Assembly (NCBI GenBank): GCA_030762175.1 | Contig: CM060846.1 | Span: forward strand, 309,228,512-309,292,511 | Source of the DNA: Metallyticus violacea | Taxonomy: Eukaryota; Arthropoda; Insecta; Mantodea; Metallyticidae | Reading direction: 5' to 3' | DNA: 64,000 bases | Part shown: in pieces, positions 33,691-45,544 of the stretch | How the letters are laid out: every line of letters starts with the position of its first letter | Position numbering within the stretch: the stretch's first letter is position 1 | The notes under the pieces: generated by a model | What the model was told of the DNA's origin: nothing | What the model saw: the letters and a program-made list of their open reading frames with translations, nothing else | The model's database searches: none | Position numbers and translations under genes: made by a program

Positions 33691-36109
33691 GGTGGAATGG
33701 AATTATTTGGCTTGGCAATTGCCATTTAGTATCATTAGCAAATTTTACTCTAGAATTAGATATCCAGATGATTTCTTTCATTGCTTTAGTGACTCAAGAC
33801 TAACGTAGCAATTCGATAAGCCCCACTCTGTTGTCCCTATTCGGGTAAATCTAATTTTTGTTTTTCTTTTTTTAATAATTCAAATTTGCCGTGTAAGTGT
33901 CATTTATATAGTTTTCTCTTCGCTCAAAATCTACCTTTATCCCTGACGAGAAAAATTGAGTTATTTTAGGCATCCTTAATATATTTTATGCCTTTTCCCA
34001 AAGACGTACGCCACGTGAGTGCAATAAAGTATATTTTAAATTTAACGGACTTTATCTCTCTTTACACTTATTTATGCTGTCACTCAAAGTATTTATTATA
34101 GTGTAATAATTCATTATGTACTAATTATTTCTACCCCAGATTATACAACTGGACCGAGTCTTGTCCAATAATTAACTTCAATGTTGGAAGTTCCATCTAG
34201 TCTTAACACAATAAGTTTGTCTATACATGTACGAAATTCTGTTTCGGTTAACAAAATATCGGATTTCTCCCTACTGTGACTACATTTCATGTATTGCGGG
34301 ACATTTTTCTATTTCAGGAGCTCAAAATAGGCAAAGTGAAACTGTTAAAGGTAGCAAAATAAAACACACAGAGATAGTGGATAATAATGTGCCGTAAAAC
34401 TATTTCTATGTATGTAAAATGTGTATGAAGTTACTGATTGAAATATTTTCCTCACACACTGTAACGCATTCTATGGTTTCTTAAAGAGAAAAGGTGGAAA
34501 AGTTTTCTATGTTACGTCAGAGGGATTCGGGGGTACATGGGGAGTTGAGTGATGAATTGGCGGAAAACGGCACTTCCAGGTTGAAGGAAGTAGCGGAATC
34601 ATTCACTTTCTTTTTATCCTTTTTGCTCGCTCTTTTGCCTTGAGGCACACTGCAAAGCGTTGCTACGGGAGTAGATGAAGATTCTCATGTATATTTTCCC
34701 TCCTCCCTATCCGTGTTATTTGAAAGGAAAGCAGAAAAAAAAAAAACACCTGGTAGAATTGGTCTACATGTTTTCTGCTGGAAGAAGTTTGTAAGTGTGT
34801 TTGGAAAAGTTCTATATTCTTTTAAGCCAAGTACAAGTATCTCTTCGTAATTTCTTCACAACTTATTTCCTAAACAAATTCATAAATTTTAAACATAAAA
34901 TTACGCATAGTAATTAGAATACAAGCCACGGATATCCTCATAAGCACACGAGATATATTCCAAATTTTATAGGCATGAATACTTATATTGTTTAAGCAAA
35001 ATACAAATGAAGAAGAATTAGCAATAAGGAAAAAATGTTCACCGCATTCAAAAAGTGAGATTTAACTCTATGCATTTCTCCATTCGATGAAAGTTTTCTC
35101 ATTACATTCTCCATGCGGTACAGTTCCAGGATATCAGCTTCTTGCTTTCAAAGAATGAAAAATGTACTAGTGATTGTACAAAATAATGGCAAATTTCCTC
35201 AGAAGTTTATTGCAAAGTTAGTAGGGTTATAAATTAACAAATATATTTTATTTCCACACAATTAACTTCTTTCGCTGTTTAATTAAAAAAATTGTCCTTT
35301 TACAGCAACACGTGTGGATCAAAGCCTGTTCAGTATTGGTAAGCTTTCCACAGTAAGAAATAATAATGAAGCGCGGAATAGGTTGGTTTAGTGGTCATCA
35401 CTTGATCATTTACGCAATCTCTACATGTTATCACACAGGAAAAACTTAAAATGATAAATGAAACATGAATCGTTTTTACTGTAGCATTACATTAATGTTG
35501 TTAATATAATTATATATAATATGATTTTGTTTGAATATAAAACTATTTAATTAGGGAGTAAAGTAGAGTTAGCAAATATTATGCCATTTCTTAAGCAAAA
35601 TACAGGTACTTTTAGGTATTAAAGAGATTCTGCGGAGCGGAGACTAGGAGAAATTTCAAAAATTAAAATAACTGGCTAGTGTTAAAAATATTTTAAATGA
35701 AAAAAAAAACTTTTTATTTCCATAGTTAATGTGATTTTTAGCAATTCAGCCCATATAACATTCATTACGATGTTTGAACCTCACCATTTTAGCAATAAAA
35801 TATGTTTGGGAAAATATATTTCATTTTGTTCCTGTTTTATACCTCTCCCAAAGGGTGCAGTCTGATCATCCGTGATTTTAACTGTTGTTATTTCGTAACC
35901 ATATAAATTAAGAAATTTATAATAATGTAATTAAAAAGACCAAAGCAAAGAATTTTTGTTTACATTATGGTATGTGTAATTGCCGACGGAAACAATAGAT
36001 GGCACCATAAGCAAAAAAAAAAAAAAAAACTATTTGTATTGGTTGCCGCTCTTTTGCTTGTCATTTGTTGCATTGTTGGATTGAAACAAATTGTATGAAT
36101 CAACCTGTC
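33691..36109. other. AT-rich stretch, nothing recognised
   Basis: A less AT-rich patch at 34500-34690 has no ORF. An A17 run at 36013-36029 lies just before the next transposon relic. Confidence 0.4.
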
Positions 36110-36515
36110 AATGCGTAAATTTCGGAACGTGTGTGAGAGATGTTTGTAATAACTTTTAGGAAGTCTTGCGTAGAGCTTGCCTGTAGTTAAATATCCCGTA
36201 ATTCCCCATGTCCTAGATCCTACTTTCGCATCTGTGGTTTCAGCACAATTAGTGCAAAAATTGGAACCTTATAATCCTACAAAACGACTTGCTTTCTGTG
36301 AATATTGCCATAGAGTCCATGTTGCAGCGCGAGGGGTGTGAATGGGAATATCGCCTTTCAGACAGGAAATGTGGGGCATACATTGCGTATCTATGAGATA
36401 GTTACTAACATTTTTGAGTTCCTCTTTCTAATGGTACTAGTTTCACGTAAATATTATCACCTATAACGACACTGTTGCTTGTAGTCACGGAGTGTTTCTA
36501 TGAACACCCTGTATA
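36110..36515 (+). pseudogene. Internally deleted IS630-type transposon, right half
   Basis: QKLEPYNPTKRLAFCE (36255-36303) matches the V-Q-K-L-x-P-x-D...R-x-x-F-C-x-W box of DUF4817-associated transposases. A frameshifted LQREGCEWEYRLSDRKC with GAYIAYL and a stop (36322-36396) matches the family's C-terminal segment. About 120 bp beyond, ctatgaacaccctgtata (36499-36516) has the form of a terminal inverted repeat next to a TA target. The catalytic core is missing. The left terminus was not found. Confidence 0.55.
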
Positions 36516-37352
36516 CTGTATATATGTAGCAACTGATAAAGATATAAGCTGATAAAATTAAGTTACGCGTCTTATCATGAAGGTTTTAAATATTTATTTT
36601 TAAACCTTACTTTTCTCAAAAGTTGTAAAAGTTGACATTCCCACTTATTTTTAAAAACCTTCAACTTTTTAAACATCCTTAGACTTGATCTTTCGAGGTC
36701 CCCATTACGATAATGTAATTAAATAATTTATACCGATTAAGTATTTATGCATGATTTATACACAATAAAATATAATATAAACTCCAGATTGCAAAAGCAT
36801 TATACCCCTGGCAATGTATTGAAAGTTCAATTGCTATTAAATGTATGTTTTTAATGTGCTTTATTCCTGAACTATTGGACATTCCCATAGAGCAACTTTA
36901 ATGCAAGAGAAATTTTACTGCCCTGCCTTAAGCTTTACTAAATCAACTTAATAACATTCAGAATCTTAAATGTATTCTACACGTTGTCAGCATCATGGAA
37001 GCATGGTGTTTTAAACAGTTTATTATATGTAGTCCTAACACCTTGTTCAAGTGTTTAATTGCGTTAGGGCAAGGCTTGTGGAGAGAACTATAATTTATGA
37101 GAGGGCGTAGTCCAGATTCCCAGTTTAATGACCATTTTAATAATGTATACGCTATTTACTACTTTACCCTCATTAAGTCCCCTGTTCATTTATATTCTGC
37201 TACCAAGAACATATCATGGAGGTGTTGGGCATCTTGTACAAGTTTACACTGCTATGATATTCCTTTTCATTAGTTACTGTCGAGCAATGCCCATTTGAAA
37301 TATCCCAACCAATTGGAAACACTTATCTCAAACATTTCTTTAAGTATTTTTC

Positions 37353-37404
37353 AACCGCCTGTGGCACCTCAGTAGTAAAAAACGGACGTTAAACACTACT
37401 AAAA
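37353..37404 (+). mobile_element. SINE-A copy A5, severely 5'-truncated
   Basis: Only the last 52 bp of SINE-A remain: accgcctgtggcacctcagt to gacgttaaacactactaaa. They are flanked by the 8-bp direct repeat tatttttc at 37345-37352 and 37405-37412. Truncation at the 5' side inside a target-site duplication points to incomplete target-primed reverse transcription, not to later loss. Confidence 0.8.
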
Positions 37405-37412
37405 TATTTTTC

Positions 37413-39378
37413 GGAGAGTGGAGTAAAAGATACAAGTACATCATTTGCTTTTCAAAATGCTTGACATAAAGCACGAACACCGTAATCTCCAATGGCATTG
37501 ATAAAGTTAGTCGCTCAGGTAACATGCATATTTTGTGCTGCATTAAAACTCTTTGTGTAATTCAAGTGTGGTTTGCTGCTGTACGATTTTTGTGGCATTG
37601 TCCAATTTGATGCCTGATGCTCTCTTTTTTGTTTAGAAATAGTTTGTTACTGGTTACAACAATTAAAGGGATACTGTGTTTGTTTCGGTCTATTACCACA
37701 TACTTGTAGTGCCAACTGCTGCCTTCAATAGGGTATGTCATATAATAATTATAGAAATTTTACGATTTTTTCATGAGAAATTGCTAATTTATTATAAATG
37801 TTTTATATTCTTTTGTCCGATAATAATTTGTATCATCGACCTCAGTAGAGGGTGAATCTTTAGAATCAGAACAATCACTTTATTCACGATGCCGACATTC
37901 CTCATACTGTCAAAAATAACAGATTAAAGACAATTCTATTGACATATAAACTTGATTTTCTTTTCTACATTGTTGTTTACAGGAACCAACTAAATGTAAG
38001 TGTCGCTTTATGTGGATCTTATATCAGAACGACTGACACTCGCTTACGTGATTTATGGCGTGTGTTAAATATGTTTAGGAATACCTTTCGAATTGTAAAT
38101 AATCTGTACAAATATATAAATTCTTTCTTATTTGAATTTTTCCAGCGTTTTAGTAGTAGAAATAAACCATACTTTGTTTATATACAGTTAATTTATTCTT
38201 CAAAATATTCATATTAATACATACAGTACTTACAGCATGTAGTATAAACATATTATTCTTAAAGAACATTAATTTAGTCTTTCTGGCAAAAAAAAAAAGA
38301 ACAAATCACAATACATTTATTGTTACGACCAGAACACAAAAAGAAGAATATAATGCTTTTAAATTTTGTTATTAATATTAATTAACTGTGCAAGATTTGA
38401 TATTTCATGCTGTAATTATTAATATTATTATAAAATGAATTCAAATATTCTTAATTAGTCATATAAATAATAATTATAACATTATTGGAACATTACAAAA
38501 TTAAATGATGAACACTTATATATTCTTGGTTTGTTCTGTGAATAGTTCTTTCTTCACCAAAAATGTCCTTTTATTTGTCTGCATGGGACAGATAATAATG
38601 TTGTTTAAATTAGGTTTTCTGCACATCCCTTAATTCTTGCGTACTTGCGTACATTGGGCATTCATATACGGGTTTAAAGCGGTTTGAAGATATACTCTTT
38701 TCTTCTGCCATGTTCACATTTACTTGGATGTAAACCCCCCACAACCATGCAATGGAATTCCCGGACTTGGGCCACTTGCACTTATTGCCACTACTTTCTT
38801 ATATGGGCAAGCGAGTCGTTTCGTCTATACTGGCGTTGTTTCAAAACAAGTATTCTGTACATGGTTGTACAGTCATGCGCCAATGTGGGAGGCACGATAG
38901 AAAAGCGCTCTGAGGATGTGGTTTGTTTCCAAAGACCTTGAACCATGTGCTGAAAACCTTAAAGCTATTTAAATATTATTTTTCTTTCATATTAACATTG
39001 ATTTATTTACTGTATATTATCTGTATATAAATATGATTTATTTGGATACACACTTTCATTTCAGTACAGATTTTCATTTATTTATTGCCGTGTATGTGGA
39101 CACTAGGCATGTATAGCTTACACTATTTTATTTCCAACTATTTCAGACGGTCTTTCAGAGTTCCATATGGCCAATATCAATAAAACCGAATAAATGTATA
39201 TTTTTACCTACTACTTATGTAACTGGTACAGCGTATGCAACTGACATATAATAGTCATTAACACACTTTTACGAAGTATAGGTGGCTCCCTAAGACTGAC
39301 TTCGTAACTTACCTAGTAGTCTTGTCTACTTGATAGTTGTCATTATATTAACGTTGCATAACATACTATTAGTTGCCA
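37413..39378. other. AT-rich stretch; unassigned frames
   Basis: Plus frames at 37939-38217 and 38684-38941 show no recognised domain. The first contains the micro-exon candidate at 37983-37995. Confidence 0.4.
37983..37995 (+). other. Possible 13-nt micro-exon
   Basis: A pyrimidine-rich 3' splice site (cttttctacattgttgtttacag ends at 37982) is followed 13 nt later by gtaagt (37996-38001). Both signals are good, but no flanking exon is visible and such pairs occur by chance in 64 kb. Confidence 0.12.
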
Positions 39379-39617
39379 CCGACACGAATTACTGATGTCG
39401 GTTAAAGTACGGATTCGTGAGTAAGAGGTTTTCAGTTCGGTTCCCTGACTAAGGTTATTTCAAATTTTCCTCAGGCCTCATAAACGGCAAAGAAGTACCC
39501 TAAACTTACCTGGAACACTTGCTTTAATAAAAGAATACTTTCCCAATTTATCTTTCGTCTTCTTTACCACCTGTGATGCCTCAGCACTTAATACGGGCGT
39601 TAAATATCACAAAAAAT
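39379..39617 (+). mobile_element. SINE-A copy A6, diverged
   Basis: Recognised by gatgtcggttaaagtacgga (decayed head), gttcggttccctgac (B box), cctcataaacggcaaag, gtaccctaaactta and ggcgttaaatatcac. Lacks several blocks. No target-site duplication could be read. Confidence 0.8.
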
Positions 39618-40767
39618 ATTATTTACTTATCTATACTAGTAGCAAAATATTTAACTTCTGACGTCCCTAACCGATCTTTAAAAATGTAAAAAACCTGTTA
39701 AAATAGTTTACACTTGTGATAGAATTAGCTAAAGACGTTTTCATATTTCGTAACAAAGGCTTATCTTTGATAGGATTATGATACCATAGTCCTACTTTGA
39801 CTGAATAAATCAAACTATGAAGAAAAAATAACATAGCATGGTTTGAAAATAAGTAAAAATATCAGTATTGAAGTGGGAAATACCCCTAACACATTATTGC
39901 TTTACTTAATGAGGTATATTTCTATATCTTACACTTAGCATTCAATACTGAGCAAAAAAACTAAAGCATTCGTCGTAATATTTGTCTTAGTCTAACTATA
40001 CATTTTGAACAAAATGAGATGTTAAATAGTTTCTACTTGAATTTAACCTTTGAAAGTTGTGGTGCTTAGGCAGATGAGTGGAGTTGGCGCGATTCCTTAT
40101 GCTCTAACAATCTCCCCCTCACTCACCCCGTTTTCCCCACCTTCGAGCAAACGTCGCTCTTTTCTGGACCAGTTTTCTTTTGTGAAGTTCTTAAAAAACC
40201 GTTTCTTTTCTTTCATTTTTCTTTTCTCCTTCATTTTTATTCTTTGTGAGGGGCTGAAAGGCTCATTTAATACGTGAAGCTCATTTTTTATTATCTAAAT
40301 GTGAGTTATTCCGAAAGTGTAGTCATTTCTTTGGATAAAAGAGATGAGCTGTAAAACTGGTGTGAAACTTGCAAGTCTTTTCCCCTCGCAAGGGTGCAAA
40401 GGGAAAGATCGGATATAATATCCAATTAGAAAGATCAATTCCTTTAGCATATTCACTTAAAGAATAAATCACTCTTGGTGATATTTCAGCTTTAGAACCT
40501 ACATAGCTTCTTAGTTACACTGTTATCTAATAGCTGTTGTTCCCGTAATCAAGAACTGTTGCTCATATGATGAAGCAGCTGTGGATAGATTTGGAAACCA
40601 GCCTGGGACCAGGGACTTTCTTTGGAGTTTTCTCAACTTGATATGATGAATGGGTAGCTAGATGTCCTCTTAGACCATTTTGCCTTAAACAACTGATGTA
40701 TACTCTGAAATATATAGCATCTTTATACAAGTTTGTGTTATTATTTGAAGCTACATTTTGCTATACT
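39618..40767. other. AT-rich stretch, nothing recognised
   Basis: A 75-codon plus frame at 40050-40277 is pyrimidine-rich and unassigned. Confidence 0.4.
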
Positions 40768-41759
40768 GGTGCCCTGTTTTACGAAGTTCATGATATAGTA
40801 AAACTAGTCTCCATTCTAGTATTACTTCTTTATTTTATAACTGTGTGTTTCTAGAGCTTATGAGCATAAACTACTAGTTACTAGTGTGGCAGACTGATAT
40901 AATCAGTGTGCGATTTTGCTTTATCAGTGTTCTGTTTCACGAAATATTTGTTCTTGTAATATTTCGCATTATTACTAGTGGAATTCTACCCGTGAATCTC
41001 GAATAGTGAATTTACATACTAGTGTACATATTTAAGGTTAGGTATTGATTACATTCATGAAACTCAACTTCATTGTAGTAAAGCTCATCAAGGGTTATTT
41101 ATACAATATGTGATTTCAATTCCACCACCCATTCTTGTACTTGTACTTCTTAAATTTTCTTATTTAACCTGAAAAAATACCATAGAAAGTGAGCAACTTG
41201 CACATTTTTTTGTAAATAATTTGAATATCAAGTGTGAATGTAAATAAAAGTACTTACTATTATAGTTTTCTTGATATTTGCATAAAATGTGTCCCGAACA
41301 TATGTGTGATCTTTCTCTGATATAATTAACTCCAACGCTTTCACAGTTTGCGTCATTATTTTCCACATTTCGGCTCTGTCTTTGTTCGTAATTTTGTTGC
41401 AGAATTGCGCAAATAATGCTTCTTTATGCTCATTAATTAAATACAGCACAGTTACTTTGTTTTGAATACTAGAGATTCATTTCGATGTGGTGCACATAAT
41501 ATTGTTTTTTGGCTTGAAATACGATTTAAAATATATGCCTTGTAAACAAAATCGCATCAAAAAAACAGTCCATGGAATAATAAATATACCCAAAACAGTC
41601 TTCTCGACTCTCGAATAGTCACTACACTAGTAGTTTTTACAAGTGACTAAGGACAAAATTTTACTATTCTACCATCATGAAATAGGTTTTATTAGAACTG
41701 ATGGAATTACTACTAGCAACTAATAATTAGTAGTCTAAATGTTTCGTGAAACAGGTGTC
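40768..41759. mobile_element. PIF/Harbinger-like non-autonomous element (candidate)
   Basis: The right end on the minus strand begins acacctgtttcacgaaacat and continues with ctagtagtaattcc. Two places on the left plus strand match it: ccctgttttacgaagttcat at 40772 and ttctgtttcacgaaatattt at 40929, the latter continuing with ttactagtggaattc. The ends are therefore inverted repeats, one side duplicated. Between them lies a minus-strand Myb/SANT-like ORF (41228-41449). Harbinger elements typically carry such a DNA-binding gene next to a DDE nuclease; no nuclease is present here. The words tctcgaatagt near 40998 and 41610 recur in direct orientation. Confidence 0.45.
41228..41449 (-). CDS. Myb/SANT-like DNA-binding ORF of the Harbinger-like element
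   Basis: A 73-codon frame: HKEALFAQFCNKITNKDRAE, MWKIMTQTVKALEL and then DHTYVRDTFYANIKK. The spacing of E-A-L/F, K-I-T-N-K, M-W and the final Y-A-N-I-K matches the Myb/SANT-like regulators found in insect Harbinger transposons and related host proteins. A 5' splice site gtaagt (41252-41257 on this strand) follows the codons for KT, so the gene may have been spliced there and the last residues of the frame may be intronic. Possibly a decayed copy. Start chosen at the first ATG; the upstream frame closes soon after. Confidence 0.4.
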   Translation of the reverse strand: MLYLINEHKEALFAQFCNKITNKDRAEMWKIMTQTVKALELIISEKDHTYVRDTFYANIKKTIIVSTFIYIHT

Positions 41760-42789
41760 GGGTGGCTCTCTTACGCCGTATTTGAGATGAAGGTAGTTTT
41801 CCCCGCAGAAAATTGATGTAAGCCAAAATAATCCCATTTTCCATCTTGGGTACCAATGTTTCCTTTCTTTGTTTGAAAACCTTGTATTTTGCAGGTAAAT
41901 CGACCTTCATTTAAAATATGGCATAAGAGGGCATAACAGTCATATTGGTAATATGTGAAAAGTAGTCTTAAAATTGCATTATTAACAAATGTAAAGAGAG
42001 AGAGAGAAGATTAGTAATTTAATAGAAAGTACATTGTTCATATTTGAACAAAATCTTAAGTCGTTTGTGAGGTCACTCTTGCTTATTTAGTAAGACCGCG
42101 ACGTAATTTCACTCACATCTTTGTACATTTCTTCCATACCTATTGCTTCCAAGAGCCCGCAGAGCAAAAATACTGTAGGAATGCGAAAGCATATCAAATA
42201 ATTCCCACAACATGAACAAAACTCCGCTATTCAGTGAATATCAGAACACTGTGATATGTATGATTACGAAAAGACTGATCATGTAGCTAAGAAGAGTACT
42301 GCAACAGACCAAACAATCAATAACTCCATTCATTCAATAATAAAAAAATCAAAGAGAATATCTCACAATGAAATATAAACATAGCTGTACTAGTCCAAAA
42401 TACTGACAAATTAACACTAAATTCATCTTTGAAGTACCGCAGTGGCAAAGTTTAGAACGATTACAGGTCACGATTCTCTTAAGGCACATTTATTTAAATT
42501 AACAATTGATCCATACACAGCAGTACGAAGTGTCTGATACCATAATGACGGAAAATATCTACAAATTTTCGAAAAACTCTCAGATGTTAGAGCAGCTCAC
42601 AACTCTATTGGGAGACTGTAGAACTCTAGCGTTAAGAAAATACTACAGGTTTTGTGATGACACAGTTGCCAGATAGCCTCACACGTTGTTAGTCACACAC
42701 TTTGTTGAAGTGAAATCAATACTAGAGCGTTGCATTTTGGCATCGAGATGCTCCAAGCACTTTGTAAAACTGTATATGTGCATGGAGTA

Positions 42790-42885
42790 TTGCTTGGCGA
42801 CAACCCAATTTATACAGTTCTCCTGCAGCAAGAAAGTGAGGGTGTCTTCATTAGAACTTGAACTGTTGCAATTAACCGTGCTCTC
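42790..42885 (-). repeat. Repeat Q, copy 2
   Basis: Aligns with 14569-14660 over about 90 bp. Shared words are acaaccca or acctagccca, ttatacagttctcc (exact), gaggg or ggggag, gtgtctt or gtgcctt, and gaactgttg or caaccgttt. Covered by a 71-codon plus frame that is probably chance. Confidence 0.4.
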
Positions 42886-42963
42886 CGTTCAAAACCATTG
42901 ACGAACACATAACAGTCATCCAAAATGACAAAAATTATGATAAAAATTGCACATTTTCCCTAT

Positions 42964-43285
42964 TCAAGGTAATTTTGTTGAAAGTTCAGTAAGAAAAACT
43001 TGTTTTGGATGATTAGTTATTTTATCCTTCCATTTCTTATGCAATGTGATTTCACAGTTAACCCACGTTTCTTCAGCGAAAACAATATTTCGTCTCTCGT
43101 TTAATTCGTTGTAAGTGCTTAAGACATCAAAACAAGAGCAGCAAAGTGGATCTCCTAAAGTGTCATATTTGCGGAATCACTGTTATAGAAGCCAAAACAA
43201 TGTTTAGAGTTGGAGGTTCATCTGTAAAGTAGACTTTATGAACAATGCGCGTTATTTCACTTCTAACAAAAATCATCATATTTAA
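42964..43285 (-). pseudogene. DDE transposase fragment of another family
   Basis: Minus frames read EITRIVHKVYFTDEPPTLNI, then after a stop LCCSCFDVLSTYNELNERRN and IVFAEETWVNCEITLHKKWK (EETWVN at 43057-43074). In insect IS630/Tc1-like transposases, a V-H-K-F-x-D-E-P-P-T segment is followed by L-x-x-x-N-x-x-x-R-x-x-V-Y-x-D-E-T-W-V-N. The last D-E-T-W contains a catalytic Asp that is Glu here. The frame ends at tca 42964-42966, well short of the remaining catalytic residues. Confidence 0.5.
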
Positions 43286-45544
43286 ATTGCCTGTCATTAT
43301 TGCCAACTTCTTTTCTTCTTTCCAACTTTTTAGAAATTTCAATAGCCCTTGGGAAGCTTAATTTTCTTAATTCAAAAATAGAACACCTCGAAATTCTTAA
43401 AGCTGCATTTATTACCAAACTTTCACTTAATCCCGCATGTTAGGTTTTCAAATATGAAAGTTAATTTAGTGCCATTTTCTGCTCTTTTCTCCAAGTAGCT
43501 GACAAATTCCGTCTTTTTGTTAAAAAATAACAGGGCACTAAAAATAAACAAGAGAATGCGAATCAACTGCACAAAAACTTATGTGAATATTTACAAATAA
43601 ACAGGAAACTGTCACAGTGTTGCTTGCTTTAGCAAGTGTCTGGACTGTTCCTCCTATCCTCTTTTGTTGCTGTAGAGACAAAGAAATAACAATTATCGCA
43701 TCCTTCCGACAGGTAGTCCCTGGGGCTTTTTTTTTTCTAGCCCTCGAAGGCAGTAGTTTTGTTTCGTTTCTTAAAAATTTAAAAAGTGAATTTATAACCA
43801 ATTATAGTGCTTATTACTTACTTGAAGTAAGCGAGAAACTGAAAGACTGGACTCAGTTCAAGTCCCTTCGTTCCTATCTTCCAATTCAAAAAATCAAATA
43901 AAACTGCAGTGCTTTGCCTTATGGAAATAACAGAGTAACTCCAGTGCAAGGTCACTTCAGCACCGAGGCGAATTTTTTGCAGAAGCGAGAGCTTATCATT
44001 CCATAACGTCACTATGGATTACAGCTATTTTCAACTTCTTTCCTTGTGCCTTAGGTTCCTTAGCACCTGTCAATCCCAAGTTTGCAGAACCTGTTGAACA
44101 TAAAGGTGCTACTGTTTCTTTGATTTGCTTTAATCAAGGGTTCAAGTACAAGGCATATATATAGTAAATAACAAAATATAGAAACATTGAAAAATAGCAT
44201 GTATTAATTTATGTGTTGAAGATTACGGTAATAGTTTTCAGCATAATAATAAACCAATAATAATTTAAATTATATACGTACGAGTAACCCTCGATACAAT
44301 CTTGGGAAAAAAATCTAGCCGGTGAGTGAAAAACCGTTGAACCACACCGTTGTACAATATATACTGGCATGCAGAAATCAGTGCAGTTTTATGGGTTAAT
44401 GTAATAAGAAGGAAAAGCCCGTAAGTCTTTTCTTAACCCTGGATCCTCTAGAGAAGTCCAACGAAGATCACCCAATAGCCACAATATTGAAAACTGGTAC
44501 TGCTTTGTATTGAATAAGTACTACATTAATATCCGAGAGATAGAGGATGATTGAATGACGGCACAAATTAGTCTGGAAACTACCAGTACTTGAACTTACC
44601 TTTAAATTATAAAATAACACTTCTGGAACTTATCCTTATCGGACACATAACCTGGGTAGGACAGGCGTTTAACACCAGATGAATATTGCACAATAGGTAA
44701 ATCAACATCATCAATGTCAAGGGTGACAATTAAGCATGCTTTAGCTTCTGCAGATTTTACTCATTTCCTTTATTTTTTTAGAGTTAAAAAGTGCTGTTGA
44801 TGTTGCTATAGAACTGAACTAGTGTATGTTCTTCTGTTCATGTGACTCCTGTATCGTTTTTAAAGTTCATATTCTACTTAATATTTACATTTTCTCAACG
44901 ACCAACGGTTTTATGGATTTTGGTTGATCTAAGTGATTGTGCAGTATAAAAAATCACGAAAATAATAAATCCACGATGTTTCATGAACTTTCGTTCGCTT
45001 ACTTGCAGTGATCCCTTGGATTATTAAAAAAATTATATTTGAATGTAGGAAATTAAAATATTGAATTGTATTGAAATATCTTGGCCTTTTAGTACATATT
45101 TAATATTTAGAGCATATATTTGCATATGTTATTTGTTCTATTATGCTGATATAACTACGCCCTGTACTGTAATAAGCTATCTTTAACGCATATAAATTCT
45201 GTTTTCTCAACGCAAATATGTATATTGAATTTCTTAATGGCATGTGCGAGTTGTTATCTGCCTCTGAAGCTGTATGAGCAAAATGAGAATGACATAAAGG
45301 ATTGTTATAATTTTAGAGACATTTAACTTTAATAATCAATATGTGGGCACGTATATATTTATTGCTGAAATTATGTTTACCATGTGCTGAGCGTTCCTGA
45401 CAACACAAAGAATCCATTTGTTGCTGAAGTCGTTGTATGTCCTTCTCAGAGGTCTTGGTTATCAGAGCAACGAATCAGTCATTTTGTTCTAGAACTCAGC
45501 GTCTGATGTAAATCGTTGATATTTCAGGTACTGTCAAGTGGGCC
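43286..45544. other. AT-rich stretch, unassigned frames
   Basis: Opposed frames at 43538-44012 show no recognised motif. The rest is AT-rich without signal. Confidence 0.4.
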
